Assembly (NCBI RefSeq): GCF_030247195.1
Contig: NC_080671.1
Coordinates: forward strand, 413,922,044-413,986,043
Direction: 5' to 3'
DNA length: 64,000 nucleotides
Source of the DNA: Topomyia yanbarensis
Taxonomy: Eukaryota; Arthropoda; Insecta; Diptera; Culicidae
Positions within the stretch are counted from its first letter, which is position 1. Every line of letters starts with the position of its first letter. Shown piece after piece: positions 11,681-23,110 of this stretch. The translations under genes were made by a program, and so were the position numbers. The notes beneath the pieces are model-generated. The model was given only the letters and a program-made list of their open reading frames with translations, ran no database searches and was not told the DNA's origin.

Positions 11681-14289
11681 TTTATTTATTTATTAACAGA
11701 TTAAGGCCGAAGTGGCCTGTGCCGTATACAAAATATTCCTCCATTCCACTCGGTCCATGGCCGCGCGTCTCCAGCCACGCAGTCTGCGAAGGGTCCGCAA
11801 ATCGTCTTCCACCTGGTCGATCCATCGTGCTCGCTGCGCGCCACGTCTTCTTGTACCGGTCGGATTGGAATTGAGAACCGTTTTCACCGGGCTATTGTCC
11901 GACATTCTGGCTACGTGCCCGGCCCACCGTAGTCGTCCGATTTTCGCGGTATGACAGATGGGCGGCTCCCCCAACAGCTGATGCAACTCATGGTTCATTA
12001 GCCGTCTCCATGTGCCGTCTTCCATCTGCACTCCACCGTAGATGGTACGCAGCACTTTCCGTTCGAAGACACCTCCACGAGCATGGTCCAGGTCTCGTGC
12101 CCGTAGAGAACTACCGGTCTAATCAGCGTCTTGTAGATGGTCAACTTCGTACGACGGCGAACTCTGTTCGACCGAAGTGTCTTGCGGAGGCCAAAGTAAG
12201 CACGATTTCCTGCCACGATGCGTCTACGAATCTCTCTGCTGGTATCATTGTCGGCGGTCACCAGTGAGCCCAAGTACACGAACTCTTCAACCACCTCGAT
12301 TTCGTCGCCACCGATGCAAACTCGAAGCGGGCGGTTCTCATTCTCTTCTCGTGAACCTCTTCCTATCATGTACTTTGTCTTCGACGTGTTGATGGCAAGT
12401 CCGACGCGCTTGGCTTCTCTTTTCAGTCTGATGTAGGCTTCCTCCATCTTCTCAAAGTTTCGTGCAATAATATCAACGTCATCGGCGAAGCCAAGTAGCT
12501 GAGCGGACTTTGTGAAAATCGTACCACTCGTGTCGATCCCTGCTCTTCTTATTACACCTTCCAGCGCGATGTTGAATAACAGACACGAGAGACCATCACC
12601 TTGCCGTAACCCTCTGCGTGATTCGAAGGGACTCGAGAGCGTCCCTGAGACACGTACTACGCACATCACCCGATCCATCGTCGCCTTCACTAATCGCGTC
12701 AGTTTGTCCGGGAATCCGTACTCGTGCATAATCTGCCATAGCTGATCTCGATCGATAGTGTCGTATGCGGCTTTGAAGTCGATGAACAAATGATGTGTGG
12801 GCACATTGTACTCGCGGCATTTCTGCAGTACTTGACGAAGAGCGAACACCTGGTCCGTGGTAGATCGTTCGCTCATGAAACCCGCCTGGTACTGCCCCAC
12901 GAACTCTCTTGCAATTGGTGATAGTCGACGGCATAGTATTTGGGAGAGTACCTTGTAGGCGGCGTTCAGCAGGGTGATTGCTCGGTAATTACAGCAATCC
13001 AGCTTGTCGCCCTTTTTGTAGATAGGACACACGACACCTTCCATCCACTCCTCCGGTAAAATCTCCTCCTCCCAAATCTTGGTAATCACCCAGTGCAGCG
13101 CTTTAGCCAGTGGCTCGCCACCGTGTTTTAGTAGCTCGCTTGGTATTTGGTCAACCCCAGCGGCTTTATTATTTTTGAGCCGGCTAATCTCCTCCTGGAT
13201 TTCTTGGAGATCCGGAGCCGGTAGTGTAATGTCTTCCGCGCGTGCTCCCAGGTGCGTTACCGTGCCATCCTCGTCATCTGCTGCATCGCCGTTCAGGTGT
13301 TCTTCGTTGTGCTGCCGCCACCTCTGGATCACCTCACACTGATCCGTGAGAAGATTCCCGTTTGTATCTCTGCACATGTCGGACTGTGGTACGTGGCCCC
13401 TGCGCGAGCGGTTCAACTTCTCGTAGAATTTCCGTGTGTCTTTAGCGCTGTACAGCTGCTCCATCGCTTCGCGATCTCGGTCTTCCTGCTGGCGCTTTTT
13501 GGTCCGGAAAACCGAGTTCTGCCTGTTCCGTGCCTGTTTATATCGCGCCTCGTTCGCCCTCGTGCGGTGTTGCAGCATTCTCGCCCATGCTGCATTCTTC
13601 TCTTCGACTAACTGCTCGCATTCGCCATCGTACCAGTCGCTTCTTCGGTCCGGGCCCACCGTACCTAGTGCAGTGGCTGCGGTGCTACCTATGGCGGATC
13701 GGATATCCCTCCAGCCATCTTCAAGGGCAACTGCGCCTAGCTGCTCTTCCGTTGGTAGTGCCACTTCCAACTGCTGCGCGTATTCTTGAGCCACTCTGCC
13801 ATCTTGTAGCCGCTCGATGTTTAGCCGCGGCGTTCGGCTTCGACGAGAGCTATGCACTGTCGAAAGTTTTGAGCGCAAGCATACTGCAACCAGGTGGTGG
13901 TCCGAATCTATATTCGCACTGCGATAAATGCGGACGTTTGTGATGTCCGAGAAGAATCTACCGTCGATTAGAACGTGGTCGATTTGATTTTTTGTTACTT
14001 GGTCCGGTGATCTCCAGGTGACTTTGTGGATATCTTTGCGAGGGAAGAAGGTGCTTCGGATTACCATTCCACGGGAGGCTGCGAAGTTCACACATCGTTG
14101 GCCGTTGTCATTTGATACGGAATGCAGGCTGTTAGGCCCGATCACCGATCTGTACATTACCTCCCTTCCTACCATGTCGCCGATGACAATTTTCACGTCT
14201 CGCAGAGGGCAACCGTCGTATGTCTGCTCCAGCTGCATGTAGAATGCTTCTTTCTCGTCGTCGGGTCTCCCTTCGTGTGGGCAGTGCAC
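11681..14289 (-). mobile_element. RTE-type non-LTR retrotransposon, copy 1, 5'-truncated
   Basis: Minus-strand element ending in a (TAAA)n tail at 11681-11696 in place of poly(A); the stop codon TAA (11693-11695) abuts that tail, so the 3' untranslated region is almost absent, which is a known habit of the RTE clade. The 5' end falls inside the endonuclease domain near 14289. GGTGACATATTTTA (11667-11680) and GGTGGCATATTTA (14290-14302) flank it and are a plausible, slightly diverged target duplication. Copy 2 of a related element lies at 15140-20240 on the plus strand. Confidence 0.82.
11693..14289 (-). pseudogene. Endonuclease / reverse transcriptase polyprotein of RTE-type element (truncated, frameshifted)
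   Basis: From N to C terminus: the second half of an APE-type endonuclease (DVKIVIGDM, QIDHVLIDGR, and NIDSDHHLV with the catalytic His), a linker with basic coiled stretches, then reverse transcriptase with the fingers motif NNKAAGVDQIPSELLK, FIDFKAAYDTID, RRGLRQGDGLSCLLFN and the active site FADDVDIIA. A C-terminal region follows (YLGSLVTADND, RRRTKLTIYKTLIRPVVLYG). No RNase H domain is seen. Three lesions: the start is missing (the frame opens at VHCPHEG); the GDxN-type motif has lost its Asn by an in-frame deletion (GDMVGREVMY near 14170-14190); and a small deletion near 12075-12095 shifts the frame so that the C-terminus (VFERKVLRTI, then MEDGTWRRLMNHELH to WRNILYTAQ) is read from a second frame, 11693-12055. 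It should be inactive. Confidence 0.9.
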
Positions 14290-14524
14290 GGTGGCATATT
14301 TAGTCTTTACAAAATGACGACGTACCTTGAACTGCCAACAACTTGCTTGTCAATTTAAAGAAAAAATCTAATTGAAAAACTTTCATTTTGATTCATCATC
14401 GTACCCCCTTGTGCATTGAAAATGTTCATAACTATCGATTTTCAATTGCCAACAACTTACCGTTCAATATAAAACTCATTTCCAGAAAGATGAAATTTTG
14501 TTCATTTCTAATATCAAAATTTTT
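14290..14524. repeat. Dispersed AT-rich repeat
   Basis: The phrases CCCCCTTGTGCATTGAAAAT, ATAACTATCGATTTTCAATT and GCCAACAACTT reappear in diverged form at about 26920-27060. Function unknown. Confidence 0.5.
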
Positions 14525-14757
14525 ACTAGCTCACTAGCGCCTGGTAGCCCTATACTTCTTCAAGAATTTTGCTATTCACATCTTCCTAATTTATGAAAGT
14601 TTTGGGATGTATTACAAGCCATCACATATCGAAAGCTTGTATGCTCACTAGCGCTTCATAAGTCTACTAAATTAATCTGTCACTATCGGGTAGTCCACGA
14701 TATCTCGAGCAGCTTTGCAGAAGACAACACCCTTCTAAATTCCCATAATTTGGAGAT
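14525..14757. repeat. Degenerate tandem array with CTCF-like motifs, left part
   Basis: Units of about 115-155 bp each carry CACTAGCGCC plus a CTGGTGG-like tail, then AAT-CTGTCAC-ATCGGGTAGTC, then GAAGACAACACCCTTCTAAAT and GGAGATA. Motif copies are at 14535 and 14649. The array is cut in mid-unit at 14757 by a MITE and resumes at 20700: the left part stops at GGAGATA and the right part resumes with the bases that follow GAGATA in an intact unit (20950-20985). Confidence 0.75.
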
Positions 14758-15467
14758 AGGGGAACATAGGGGACTTGACCAGGTTTTCAGCTAAACCTGC
14801 ATAAATCTCTCAAAAAGTTATCTATCCTTCCGATGTCATTAAGATATATTGCGCAAAGGTATTGTGTGTGATTTTGATTTTTTTTTCAGAATTTTTAATT
14901 AACATTTTCAAAAGTTATAAAAGTTTTTCTGTGATCTTTTTTGGTCAAGTCTCCCCAAGACCAAGAAAATTATGAAAAATTAGAACAAAAAATAATAACA
15001 TAAAATATAGTAATCCTTTTTCCCATGTCGTGGAGATCTTTAGGTAGCAGTAAAAAATATAAAAGGGTTGCTTTTCATAAATTTTAACTGGTTTAATGCA
15101 TTTCCTTTTAAGGATTCTTTGTACTGTTTACATTACATGTTCTCGGGCCCCATGGAGGAACACTATGTGGGAAGCTGAGCTGCAAGCAACCGGGCGGGTC
15201 ATAGGTGGCGGATAATGCTTAGTCGCGATAGCAACTAGTTGTGATTCGCGACCTGAACCAGTAGCGGAGGCTGACTGCGGGTGTGGTATGACGAGGTAGT
15301 GGGCTCTACACGTTCTAGCCCTAAACACCACATGCCCTAAAGCAACCCTTACAAGGCGAGCCAGCGCCGCCTTTAAATAAGCGCTTAGCCCAAATCTCTC
15401 TCATCCCGTGACCCTTCAGCGTTACTGCAAGTTTGGCGCAGGCCTAGCTAGCCGCCCATAAAAATAG

Positions 15468-18400
15468 CATGCTCAGGAAATTCAACAAGAAATTTCGGAT
15501 GGACAAAATTGGCACAGACGTACGCAACGGAAACGGACAATAGACTGGAAACTTGGGACATGGAACTGCAGGTCGCTTTACTTCATCGGGAACCCTCGCA
15601 TACTTGCCGATAGAGTGAAAGACCGCAAGTTCGACATTGTGGCGCTGCAGGAGGTGTGCTGGAAGGGGTCTACGGTGCGGGTCTTTCGCGGGAACCACAC
15701 CATCTACCAGAGCTGAGGCAATACACACGAGCTGGGAACAGTTTTTATGGTGGTGGAGGAGATGCAAAAGCGTGCGATCGGATGGTGGCCGGTCAGTGAC
15801 AGAATGTGCAGGTTGAGGATCAAGGGCCGGTTCTTCAACATCAGCATAATTAACGTGCATAGTCCCCACCTCGGAAGTAGCGATGACGACAAGGACGAAT
15901 TCGACGCTCAGCTGGAGCGTCAATACGATCGCTGCCCAAGACATGATGTCAAGATCGTCATCGGCGACCTTTATGCTCAGGAGGTGGAATACAGACCGGT
16001 ATTTGGAAGGTTCAGCGCCCACCAGCAAACGAACGAGAACGACCTAAGACTAATCGATTTCGCCACCTCCAAGAACACTCATGCACCGATACACCTGGAG
16101 ATCACCGCAACAAACAAAGACGCAAATTGATCATGTTCTGATTGATGGACATTACCGACGTAAGGGCCTATCGAGGCGCTAACATCGACTCGGACCACTA
16201 TCTGGTGATGGTTAAACTGCGTCCAAAACTATCCGTGGTGAACAGTGTAAGATACCGGCGGCCGCCGCGGTATAACCTGGACCGACTGAGGGAAACCAAC
16301 GTCGCGACAACGTACGCGCAGCATCTTGAAGCAGCGCTGCCACCGGAGGAGGAGCTCATCGAAGCTCCCCTTGAGAACTGCAGGACCAGGACTAAAGCAG
16401 CCATAAGCAGCACTGCGGAGAGCGTCCTGGGATACGTACAGAGGAGTCGACGGAACGATTGGTTCGATGGCGAGTGCCAAGAGATATTGAACGAGAAGAA
16501 TGCAGTACGCGCAGCGATGTTGCTTCAAGCCACTCGTCAGAACGTGGAGTCATATCGACGGAAGCGAAAACAGCAGACTCGCCTTTTTCAGGACAAAAAG
16601 CGCCGCCTGGAAGAGTCTGATAGAGAGGAGATGGAGCTGCTGTATTGCTCTCAGGAAACGCGGGCGTTCTTCAAGAAGCTGAATGACTCTCGCAACGGTT
16701 TTGTGCCGCGGTCCGAAATGTGTAGAGACAACGAAGGTGGCATCTTGACGGACGAACGTGAGGTGGTCGAAAGGTGGAGGCAGTACTACAATGAACATCT
16801 GAATGCACAGTGGATCCACTCCATACAAAAGCTGGACAAAACCTCAAAAGTAGTTTAAAATGTCTGAAAATATCATCTAAGGGTAATTTTGGTGCGCTGA
16901 ACTCGATTTTGATTAAATTAGGACACTAAAATGAATACTCGACAGCCTAGAGTGGTTCTAATTTTTTTTTAATTTCGCAAAAGTGAATTTTATTAACTTC
17001 TCAAAACAATTACTTCGTAAGTGAACAGACACATTTTGATTTCCTAGGGTAGTCCTTAGTAACGAGTTAGTTAGGGTGGTTCCAATTTATCGAAATCTGG
17101 TGAAAAAAAATGATGTAATTTTATACATTTCTTTGTAGATCTTCAGTCCAATCTGAATACCATCGTAGAAGAAATCATCCCTTCATAGCTCTTTAAGCGA
17201 TAATCCTCATGTACTAATTTATGAACGTATGCATTTAGAATGGTTATAAAAGCATATCTTAAGGTGTTTGAAAGAATGCCTTAAATTTTTGTTTTATTGG
17301 TTTATTTATTTATAATTATCACCAAAGCTATTAAAAGATGACAGGTTTATTTGATTTTAATGAAGTTCTCAAATCATACCCTACTATGCTCTAGTCACAG
17401 TTTCTCATACGATGCATACTGCAGCTAAGCCGCTCAATACTTTTCTATTGATTTTCAATTCCAATGATGATATGAATCCTTGTGGGTACTGACTTGGATT
17501 TTTTGTACGAAAACATCCAGAGCATACTTTGCACTGTATGTGTATGCTTTGAAATAGAGGCGTGAGCGTTTTTGCATGAAACTCTCATCAATTTGGAAGT
17601 GAATTATTGAGGGAGATTTTGAATTTGATTGTTGATTATGATAGATTCAATAGGGAGTTTGCACTTGAAAATAAATGTTGCATTACTGGCCAACAACTAA
17701 AAATCTGGTAAAAAAGAACAATTCCACACTCATGTCTTTACCTTCCATCGGTCACCATTAAAACTACCAACCAATACCTACTATAGAAATAGTATTCATG
17801 GAAAGATATGATAATAGTTGCAGTTAGTTTGCCTCGTTGGCTTGTATTTATTTGAATTTTTCTATACTGCAGATAACTGCGAAAATGTATAAACACGAGT
17901 CATAGTTGCAAGAAGGTTAAGGCGTACTTATATTTGTATCAAGGAAATCGCCCAAAACCCTGAATTTACAAGCAGCGTTCAGAAAAAGAAATCCACCGGT
18001 GAATAATAATGCAAAACTTCATGAAATCAAAAAATACCATGCGTCTCCACGAAAAAACTAATTTTACAAATGTCCAAATATCAACCTTCGGCGCAAAACG
18101 GCGCAAGATGGCACTATGATTTTTGAAAACTAGATAAAATTCTACGTCAGTTGTACTAGATGAGATCCTTCAACGCGCTTTTACCGATAAAGAGATGACA
18201 CTCTGAATGTAAATAAGTCCGTGTTAAACAACATAGTTATATTGATTTTATTGGTAACTTTTTAAATACTCATTATTTCTCAAATCGAAATACACCATTG
18301 AATTCCTGAGATGATTTTCTATTAGAAACGCCTACATGTGTTGTTAAATTATCATTGTAGTACTTATTAAAGCGAGATGAATTAGAATGAACAAAAACTT

Positions 18401-20208
18401 TTTGTCACTCAAATTCTTGCAGATTTTGAAGACCTTGTACGGTTCAAAAAAATGTAACACTTATATTTTTCAATCGATTAACTCAAAAATTTGGCGAGTA
18501 CAGCTTTGGGTAATGTAAATTTAGAATAAAATATAAAAGGTGTGAAAATCTACAATAAATTTTGGAGGTTTCGACCGGCCCGGCCCCACTGTGGAATGGT
18601 GCGCAGGCGGACAATCGGGCGTTCGAGGAGGACGAGTATGTCAGTGTTGCAACCGACGGGGATGTACCGGCGCTCACTATGAATGAGGTTAACGAGGCTA
18701 TTCAACAGCTCAAGAACAACAAGGCAGCTGGTAAGGATGGTCTAGAAGCGGAACTCTTGAAGCTGGGTCCGGAGAAACTGACGGAAAGCGTGCACCGAAT
18801 AATCGAAAGAATCTGGGACAGTGAACAGCTACCGGAGGAGTGGAAGAAAGAGGTCTTCACCCCGATATACAAGAAAGGCGTCAAATTGGACTATGAAAAC
18901 TACAGAGCGAACACAGTGACAAATGCCGCTTTCAAAGTGCTATCCCAGATTCTGTTCCGGCGCCTATCACCGCTGGTAAATGGATTTGTCGGGAGTTATC
19001 AGGCCGGTTTCATCAACGGCAGATCAACAAACGACCAAATCTTTACTATACGGCAAATCCTCCAAAAATGCCGTGAATACCAGGTCCCGACACATCACCT
19101 GATCATCGACTTTAAAGCCGCATATGACACGGTGGACCATGTGGAGCTATGGAAAATGATGGACGAGAACGGCTTCCCTGGGAAGCTGACAAGACTGATT
19201 AAGGCTACGATGGATTGGTGTTGTGTCAAAATTTCGGGTCCGTTTGAAACCCTGCGGGCCTCTCGGATCCGTTTGAAACACGCAGGGGACTAAGACAAGG
19301 CGACGGGTTGTCCTGCCTGCTGTTCAATATAGCGCTGGAAGGTGTAATGCGAAGAGCGGGGTTCAACATGCGGGGAAAGATTTCCACGAGGCCCGGACAG
19401 TTCGTGTGCTTCGCTGACGACGTGGACATAATCGGCAGAAACAAGGAGACGGTAGCAGATCTGTATACCCGACTGAAGCGCGAAGCAGCACGAGTAGGAC
19501 TGAAAATAAATGTGTCTAAGACGAAGTACATGATGGCTGGCTGAACCGATCGCGATATTGAATGCTTGGGCAATAGTATTACGATCGACGGCGACGAGTT
19601 CGAGGTGGTTGACGAGTTCATCTATCTCATTGGTAGACTCATTGGTGACTGCGGACAATAACACCAGCCGGGAGATCAGAATGCGTATTATCTCTGGAAG
19701 TCGTGCTTACTATGGGCTCCACAAATCTTTGAGATCCAGAATGCTTCACCACCGAACGAAATGCGCCATGTACAACACACTGATTAGACCGGTGGTTCAC
19801 TACGGGCACAAAACGCGGACAATGCTCGAGGAGGATCTGCAAGCACTCGAAGTCTTCGAAAGAAGGGTGCTGAGAACAATCTTCGGTGGTGTGCAGGAGG
19901 ATGGCGTGTGGAGGAGAAGGATGAACCATGAACTTGCGCGACACTATGGTGAGCCAAGTATCCGGAAAGTAGCTCAAGCTGGAAGGGTACGGTGGGCGGA
20001 GCATGTTGTGAGGATGCCGGACAACAACCCCACCAAGTTGGTTTTCACCTCCAACCCGGCAGGTACAAGACGGAGAGGAGCGCAGCGTTCCCGGTAGCTG
20101 GACCAAGTGGAGCAGAACCTGGCGAGTATCGAGCACCTGAGAGGTTGTAAACAAGCAGTAACTGACCGAGTGACGTGGCGGAATATTGTGGAACAGATTA
20201 AATTATGA
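15468..20208 (+). pseudogene. Endonuclease / reverse transcriptase of RTE-type element, copy 2 (multiply broken)
   Basis: Endonuclease: KLGTWNCRSL and FDIVALQEVCW (catalytic Glu) near 15549-15665, then VKIVIGDLYAQ and NIDSDHYLVMVKL (His). Linker with a basic coiled region follows at 16142-16805. Reverse transcriptase: NNKAAGKDGLEAELLK, FKAAYDTVDH, LSCLLFNIALEGV and active site FADDVDIIGR, then LVTADNNTSREI and VFERRVLRTIFGG, ending WRNIVEQIKL. Lesions: TGA at 15714-15716; a deletion with frame change around 15980-16140; a 1788-bp insertion after 16805; a small tandem duplication near 19240-19300 that shifts frame; TGA at 19542-19544; another short duplication near 19625-19650; TAG at 20095-20097. 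Removing the insertion and one copy of its 5-bp duplication restores NEHLN-GAQADNRAF in frame, so the insertion hit an open frame. About as related to copy 1 as to a sister family. Confidence 0.88.
16806..18593. mobile_element. CACAGTG-ended non-autonomous DNA element with GAATG duplication
   Basis: Ends CACAGTGG (16806) and CCACTGTG (ending 18593) are inverted. GAATG flanks both sides (16801-16805 and 18594-18598), a perfect 5-bp target duplication. The interior (1788 bp) is AT-rich, without coding sequence. The blocks GAGTGGTTCTAATTTTT (16952) and GGGTGGTTCCAATTTAT (17073) resemble a block in the arms of the 276-4031 element, so the two are probably related. The ends resemble Transib (known: 5-bp duplications, CAC-type tips); the superfamily is inferred because no transposase is present. 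Confidence 0.82.
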
Positions 20209-20699
20209 TAATATGATGTAAAATCAGGAAATATAATATATACATTGCATGATTAACATTAACAGTAGGTATCATAGCGTAGTAAATATCAGAAATTTTT
20301 TATCTTTCTTCAGCTTATTGCCACTTGGTCTAGTGTCCCGAACATTAGCTATTGCATTCAATGTCGTGCAAATTTTAGTAATGACTATTGCAATGTTCCG
20401 ATTTATGTGAAATCATTTCACTAATTCATAAAGAATAAAATATTGTATGATTGCTTTAAAAGTAATTATTGGTCGAGTAGATATGTCCATACAAAGTTTG
20501 ATAAAAAACTGCATCATTTAACGCAAATTACGGAATATTTTCTATAAGGAAATTATTTTTCATTCCAAACTTTTAAAATTACATTAAGGGACCAAAACAA
20601 GTATAAAAATATTTTTGGAATTTTTTTAAGAACCTTTTAGAACACGCTATAGCCAATAATGGAATTCTGTGCTTGGTCAACTCTCCCCATGTTCCCCTA

Positions 20700-21300
20700 C
20701 TAAAATTAATACAAATTTATGCCGACTAGCGCAGCCTGGTGCAACCTAGCGTGTGATATCCAATTTAATCATTACATTTTTAAACAGCCCTTGTCAGAAC
20801 CTTTACAGAAAGCATCATCTTCCTAAAATTTAATAACTTCTCCCTAGCGCCGCCTGGTGGCTTAATTTTCACATTATCTATTCGCCGTCGGGCAGCATCT
20901 CTGATGAATATTGACGAAGACACCACACTTCTAAATTATCGTGATCTCGAGATAGATATAGAAATTGAAAAAAATAGTTCATGCTCACTAGCGCCCTCTG
21001 GCGGATCTGTTTCAATTTGATTTACTCATAATCGCGTAGCCCTTGACCTCCTCTAGAACTTTATTGAAAACACCATTAGAGTTCTGAGATGTAACATATT
21101 CTATAATGTGCTGCAAGCTAGTACGCTCACTAGAACCACATAGTGTGAGTATCCCAAACTAATCTGTAACCATGTGGTAGTCTTCGATGTCTTCTACAAC
21201 TTTACTGAAAACAGTACTCCTCTAAATAATCTCGTTATTAAGATAAAGAATGATTTTAACATTAGTTGAGCATTGGCAATCCCACTAGCGTCGCGTGGTG
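20700..21300. repeat. Degenerate tandem array with CTCF-like motifs, right part
   Basis: Continuation of 14525-14757. Motif copies on the minus strand: 20727-20743, 20845-20861 (GCCACCAGGCGGCGCTA), 20989-21005 (TCCGCCAGAGGGCGCTA), a decayed one near 21130, and 21287-21303. Between them the units share TCTGTAAC-ATG-GGTAGTC, GAAGACACCAC and TTCTAAAT. The 20845 copy differs at one of 17 positions from the vertebrate CTCF core as I recall it. Confidence 0.78.
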
Positions 21301-22449
21301 AAACAATTTCGAGTTATTATTTTCACCATTCAGAAGCTCTTTATTTTCTGGACAAATCTTCCTGAGACATATCTTTTCATAATAATCAGTGTTTCGAGAT
21401 ATTACATGATAAACCCATTCAATGACAGTCACAGTCCCAATTAGCGCAAATCCCATATGCAATGGGATCCTTACAACGCAGGTACCGCGCAGTACGATCT
21501 TACGTAGTAAGAATCGTGTCTCCGACTGTATGTTAACATGAGGAACATTGAGCTCACGCTGATTAAGCCAATTGAATATTATATTTTTGTTTGTTTCAAG
21601 TGTGTCAGCGTCGACATGGTGCTTATCAGGCTCGCGGCAGTCGTGCACTTATATATAGGGGAACACGGGGAGACTTGACCAAGCGCAAGATTCTATTATT
21701 GGTTATGATGGCTAAGGACGCTAACCTTAGAGTGGCACTAAAATCTTGATCTGCTTTTTACAATAAGTGAGTTTAACTGATGAAATTAGTCAGGATAGGA
21801 GGATCAAACCTAGGTACAATTTAGTCAAAGTTTAAACAACACCAAAGGAGAAACTCTATGGAATTTCGAATATCGAATTTGTATCTTTGTATTCAAATGT
21901 CTTGTCTTGACATGAAAGATCGATATCCAGAGGTCAATATTTTTTTTGAAGATTGCTGTTATAGGACTTGGAAAACTTTGGAGTTGAGTTCTTGTATATT
22001 TCGTATTTTTTCATGAAAGTTCCCCTCTGGGACTGGGAATTTATAAACTGAGTCTTTCAAAAAAAATCAGGAGGAAATATTTTTTTTCGAATTTACACCA
22101 GATCTCGACGTATCACTCGTTTCTAAGACATTTGGCATACATAAAAATAAAAGCTGAATTTACAAACTCAAGTTTTATCTTACCTTAAGAACTCGTTACG
22201 GGGATGGGCAATAACTCCGACAACCCTAAATATTTTTTTTAAATTCAACTTGTTTTTTCGAACTTCGAGCTGTCTTTTGCTTTTTCAAAAGAAAATTGCA
22301 TAAAACGCTTTCAAAAATCACGAGCTTAGCTCACTTTTTCGCCACAACTTTGTATATAACCCCTTATATCATACACATTAAACTTGGACGCGCCATATCA
22401 AATCTTAGGATTAAAGCATATTAGCAAAGCATTCTGAAGATCATGGAAT
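21301..22449. other. Non-coding, with one solo MITE end
   Basis: Holds the TA-flanked end GGGGAACACGGGGAGACTTG at 21658 with about 60 bases similar to the right end of the 14759-20697 MITE, and no partner end. Around 22080-22200 there is a block (GATCTCGACGT, GACATTTGGCAT) also seen near 28330 and 53450. The rest is AT-rich and unassigned. Confidence 0.5.
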
Positions 22450-23110
22450 AACTAGTCAGCCGTGACAGATATCTTGCAAATTGGCCCTGATAAGCTCAGA
22501 ATCATGATAAACCGTCTAAAGCAATCGAATTATGTTACTAGCGACAAGCCTTTTATGAAATCCTACCGCATCTACATACCCGCTACCAAAGTAAAAATCG
22601 ACGGTGTGTCACCGATTTGAGAATGTCCTGCATGAATATACTGGAGCATGGGATTGGCTGTCTCAAGAACCTGATGCTCCAGTAAGCGAAGATATTGAAT
22701 GGCAATCGCACTAGACGGGACAAGCTGCTGTCGAGTGACCTTTGGCGGAACTGCTTTGTGTTTTATTAGCCTTTCTTTGCCAAGAATCGTCTGCCTGCTA
22801 GTACCGCGCGTCTTTAATTGCAGCAATGCACTAAATACAAGCAAATAGGAAGTTTTAGTAATAAGGTTCGGTGAGACAATCGCACTGAGAATCATGAGGA
22901 TGACTCCTGCATTGAGAATGCTGAAAAGTGTGGCTATTATGGGGAGAGTCCGTGTGATCTATTACCATGCAACGCATGCAAACTGCGCTCGACGAATCTG
23001 AATCGGTTCTTTAAACGACGCTCAAAAAGTTCTTTTGCAGAAATACTAAAAAGAGCTTCGCCACTCACAACGACAAATCATTAAGCTCTCTTGGCCTAGG
23101 AAGCGTGACT
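22450..23110 (+). pseudogene. Decayed ORF1 (gag) of an I-like retrotransposon
   Basis: Several frames must be combined to see it. Readable pieces in order: KLRIMINRLKQSNYV and FMKSYRIYIPATKVKIDG (22490-22605), RVTFGGTAL (about 22735), RIVCLLVPRVFNCSN (about 22785-22830), then EKCGYYGESPCDLLPC-NACK (about 22925-22985), FFKRRSKSSFAEILKRASP (about 23008-23065). Each aligns with the same position of the intact ORF1 at 32944-34308 (for example KIRILVNDLDQANQI, FRVYVPCRAVEIDG, VRLPVRLFVPRVMNCSN, SRHSYAEMLKNASP). Many stops and shifts; the middle zinc-knuckle part is partly deleted. It is an old copy of a relative, not of the same element. Confidence 0.75.

Larger units (their letters stand above)
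15140..20240 (+). mobile_element. RTE-type non-LTR retrotransposon, copy 2, split by a DNA element
   Basis: The element is flanked by TACATTACATG (15129-15139) and TACATTGCATG (20241-20251), a target duplication with one change. A 5' leader of about 330 bases (GC-richer, starting TTCTCGGGCCCCATGG) precedes the coding region. The 3' untranslated region is about 30 bases after the stop at 20206-20208 and has no poly(A). An insertion at 16806-18593 interrupts it. It is probably full length at the 5' end but heavily mutated. Confidence 0.8.
14759..20697. mobile_element. TA-flanked MITE split by an RTE-type insertion
   Basis: Left end GGGGAACATAGGGGACTTGA (14759) and right end, read inward on the minus strand from 20697, GGGGAACATGGGGAGAGTTG. 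TA flanks both ends (14757-14758, 20698-20699). Without the RTE-type element the MITE would be about 830 bp. It has no coding sequence. Ends of the same family, in one orientation only, occur at 21658 (GGGGAACACGGGGAGACTTG) and near 26803. It inserted in the middle of a repeat unit of the CTCF-like array. Confidence 0.78.

Noticed and set aside
14283..14297. CACGGTG heptamer as another Transib-like tip
   Set aside because: It coincides with the first codons (VHCP) of the truncated RTE-type frame and has no inverted partner.
12010..14358. Many plus-strand open frames of 70-137 codons
   Set aside because: They are antisense to the RTE-type polyprotein on the minus strand and have no recognisable domains.
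21262..21648. 128-codon minus-strand open frame
   Set aside because: No similarity to any family known to me, crosses the end of the CTCF-like array, and lacks a start context.
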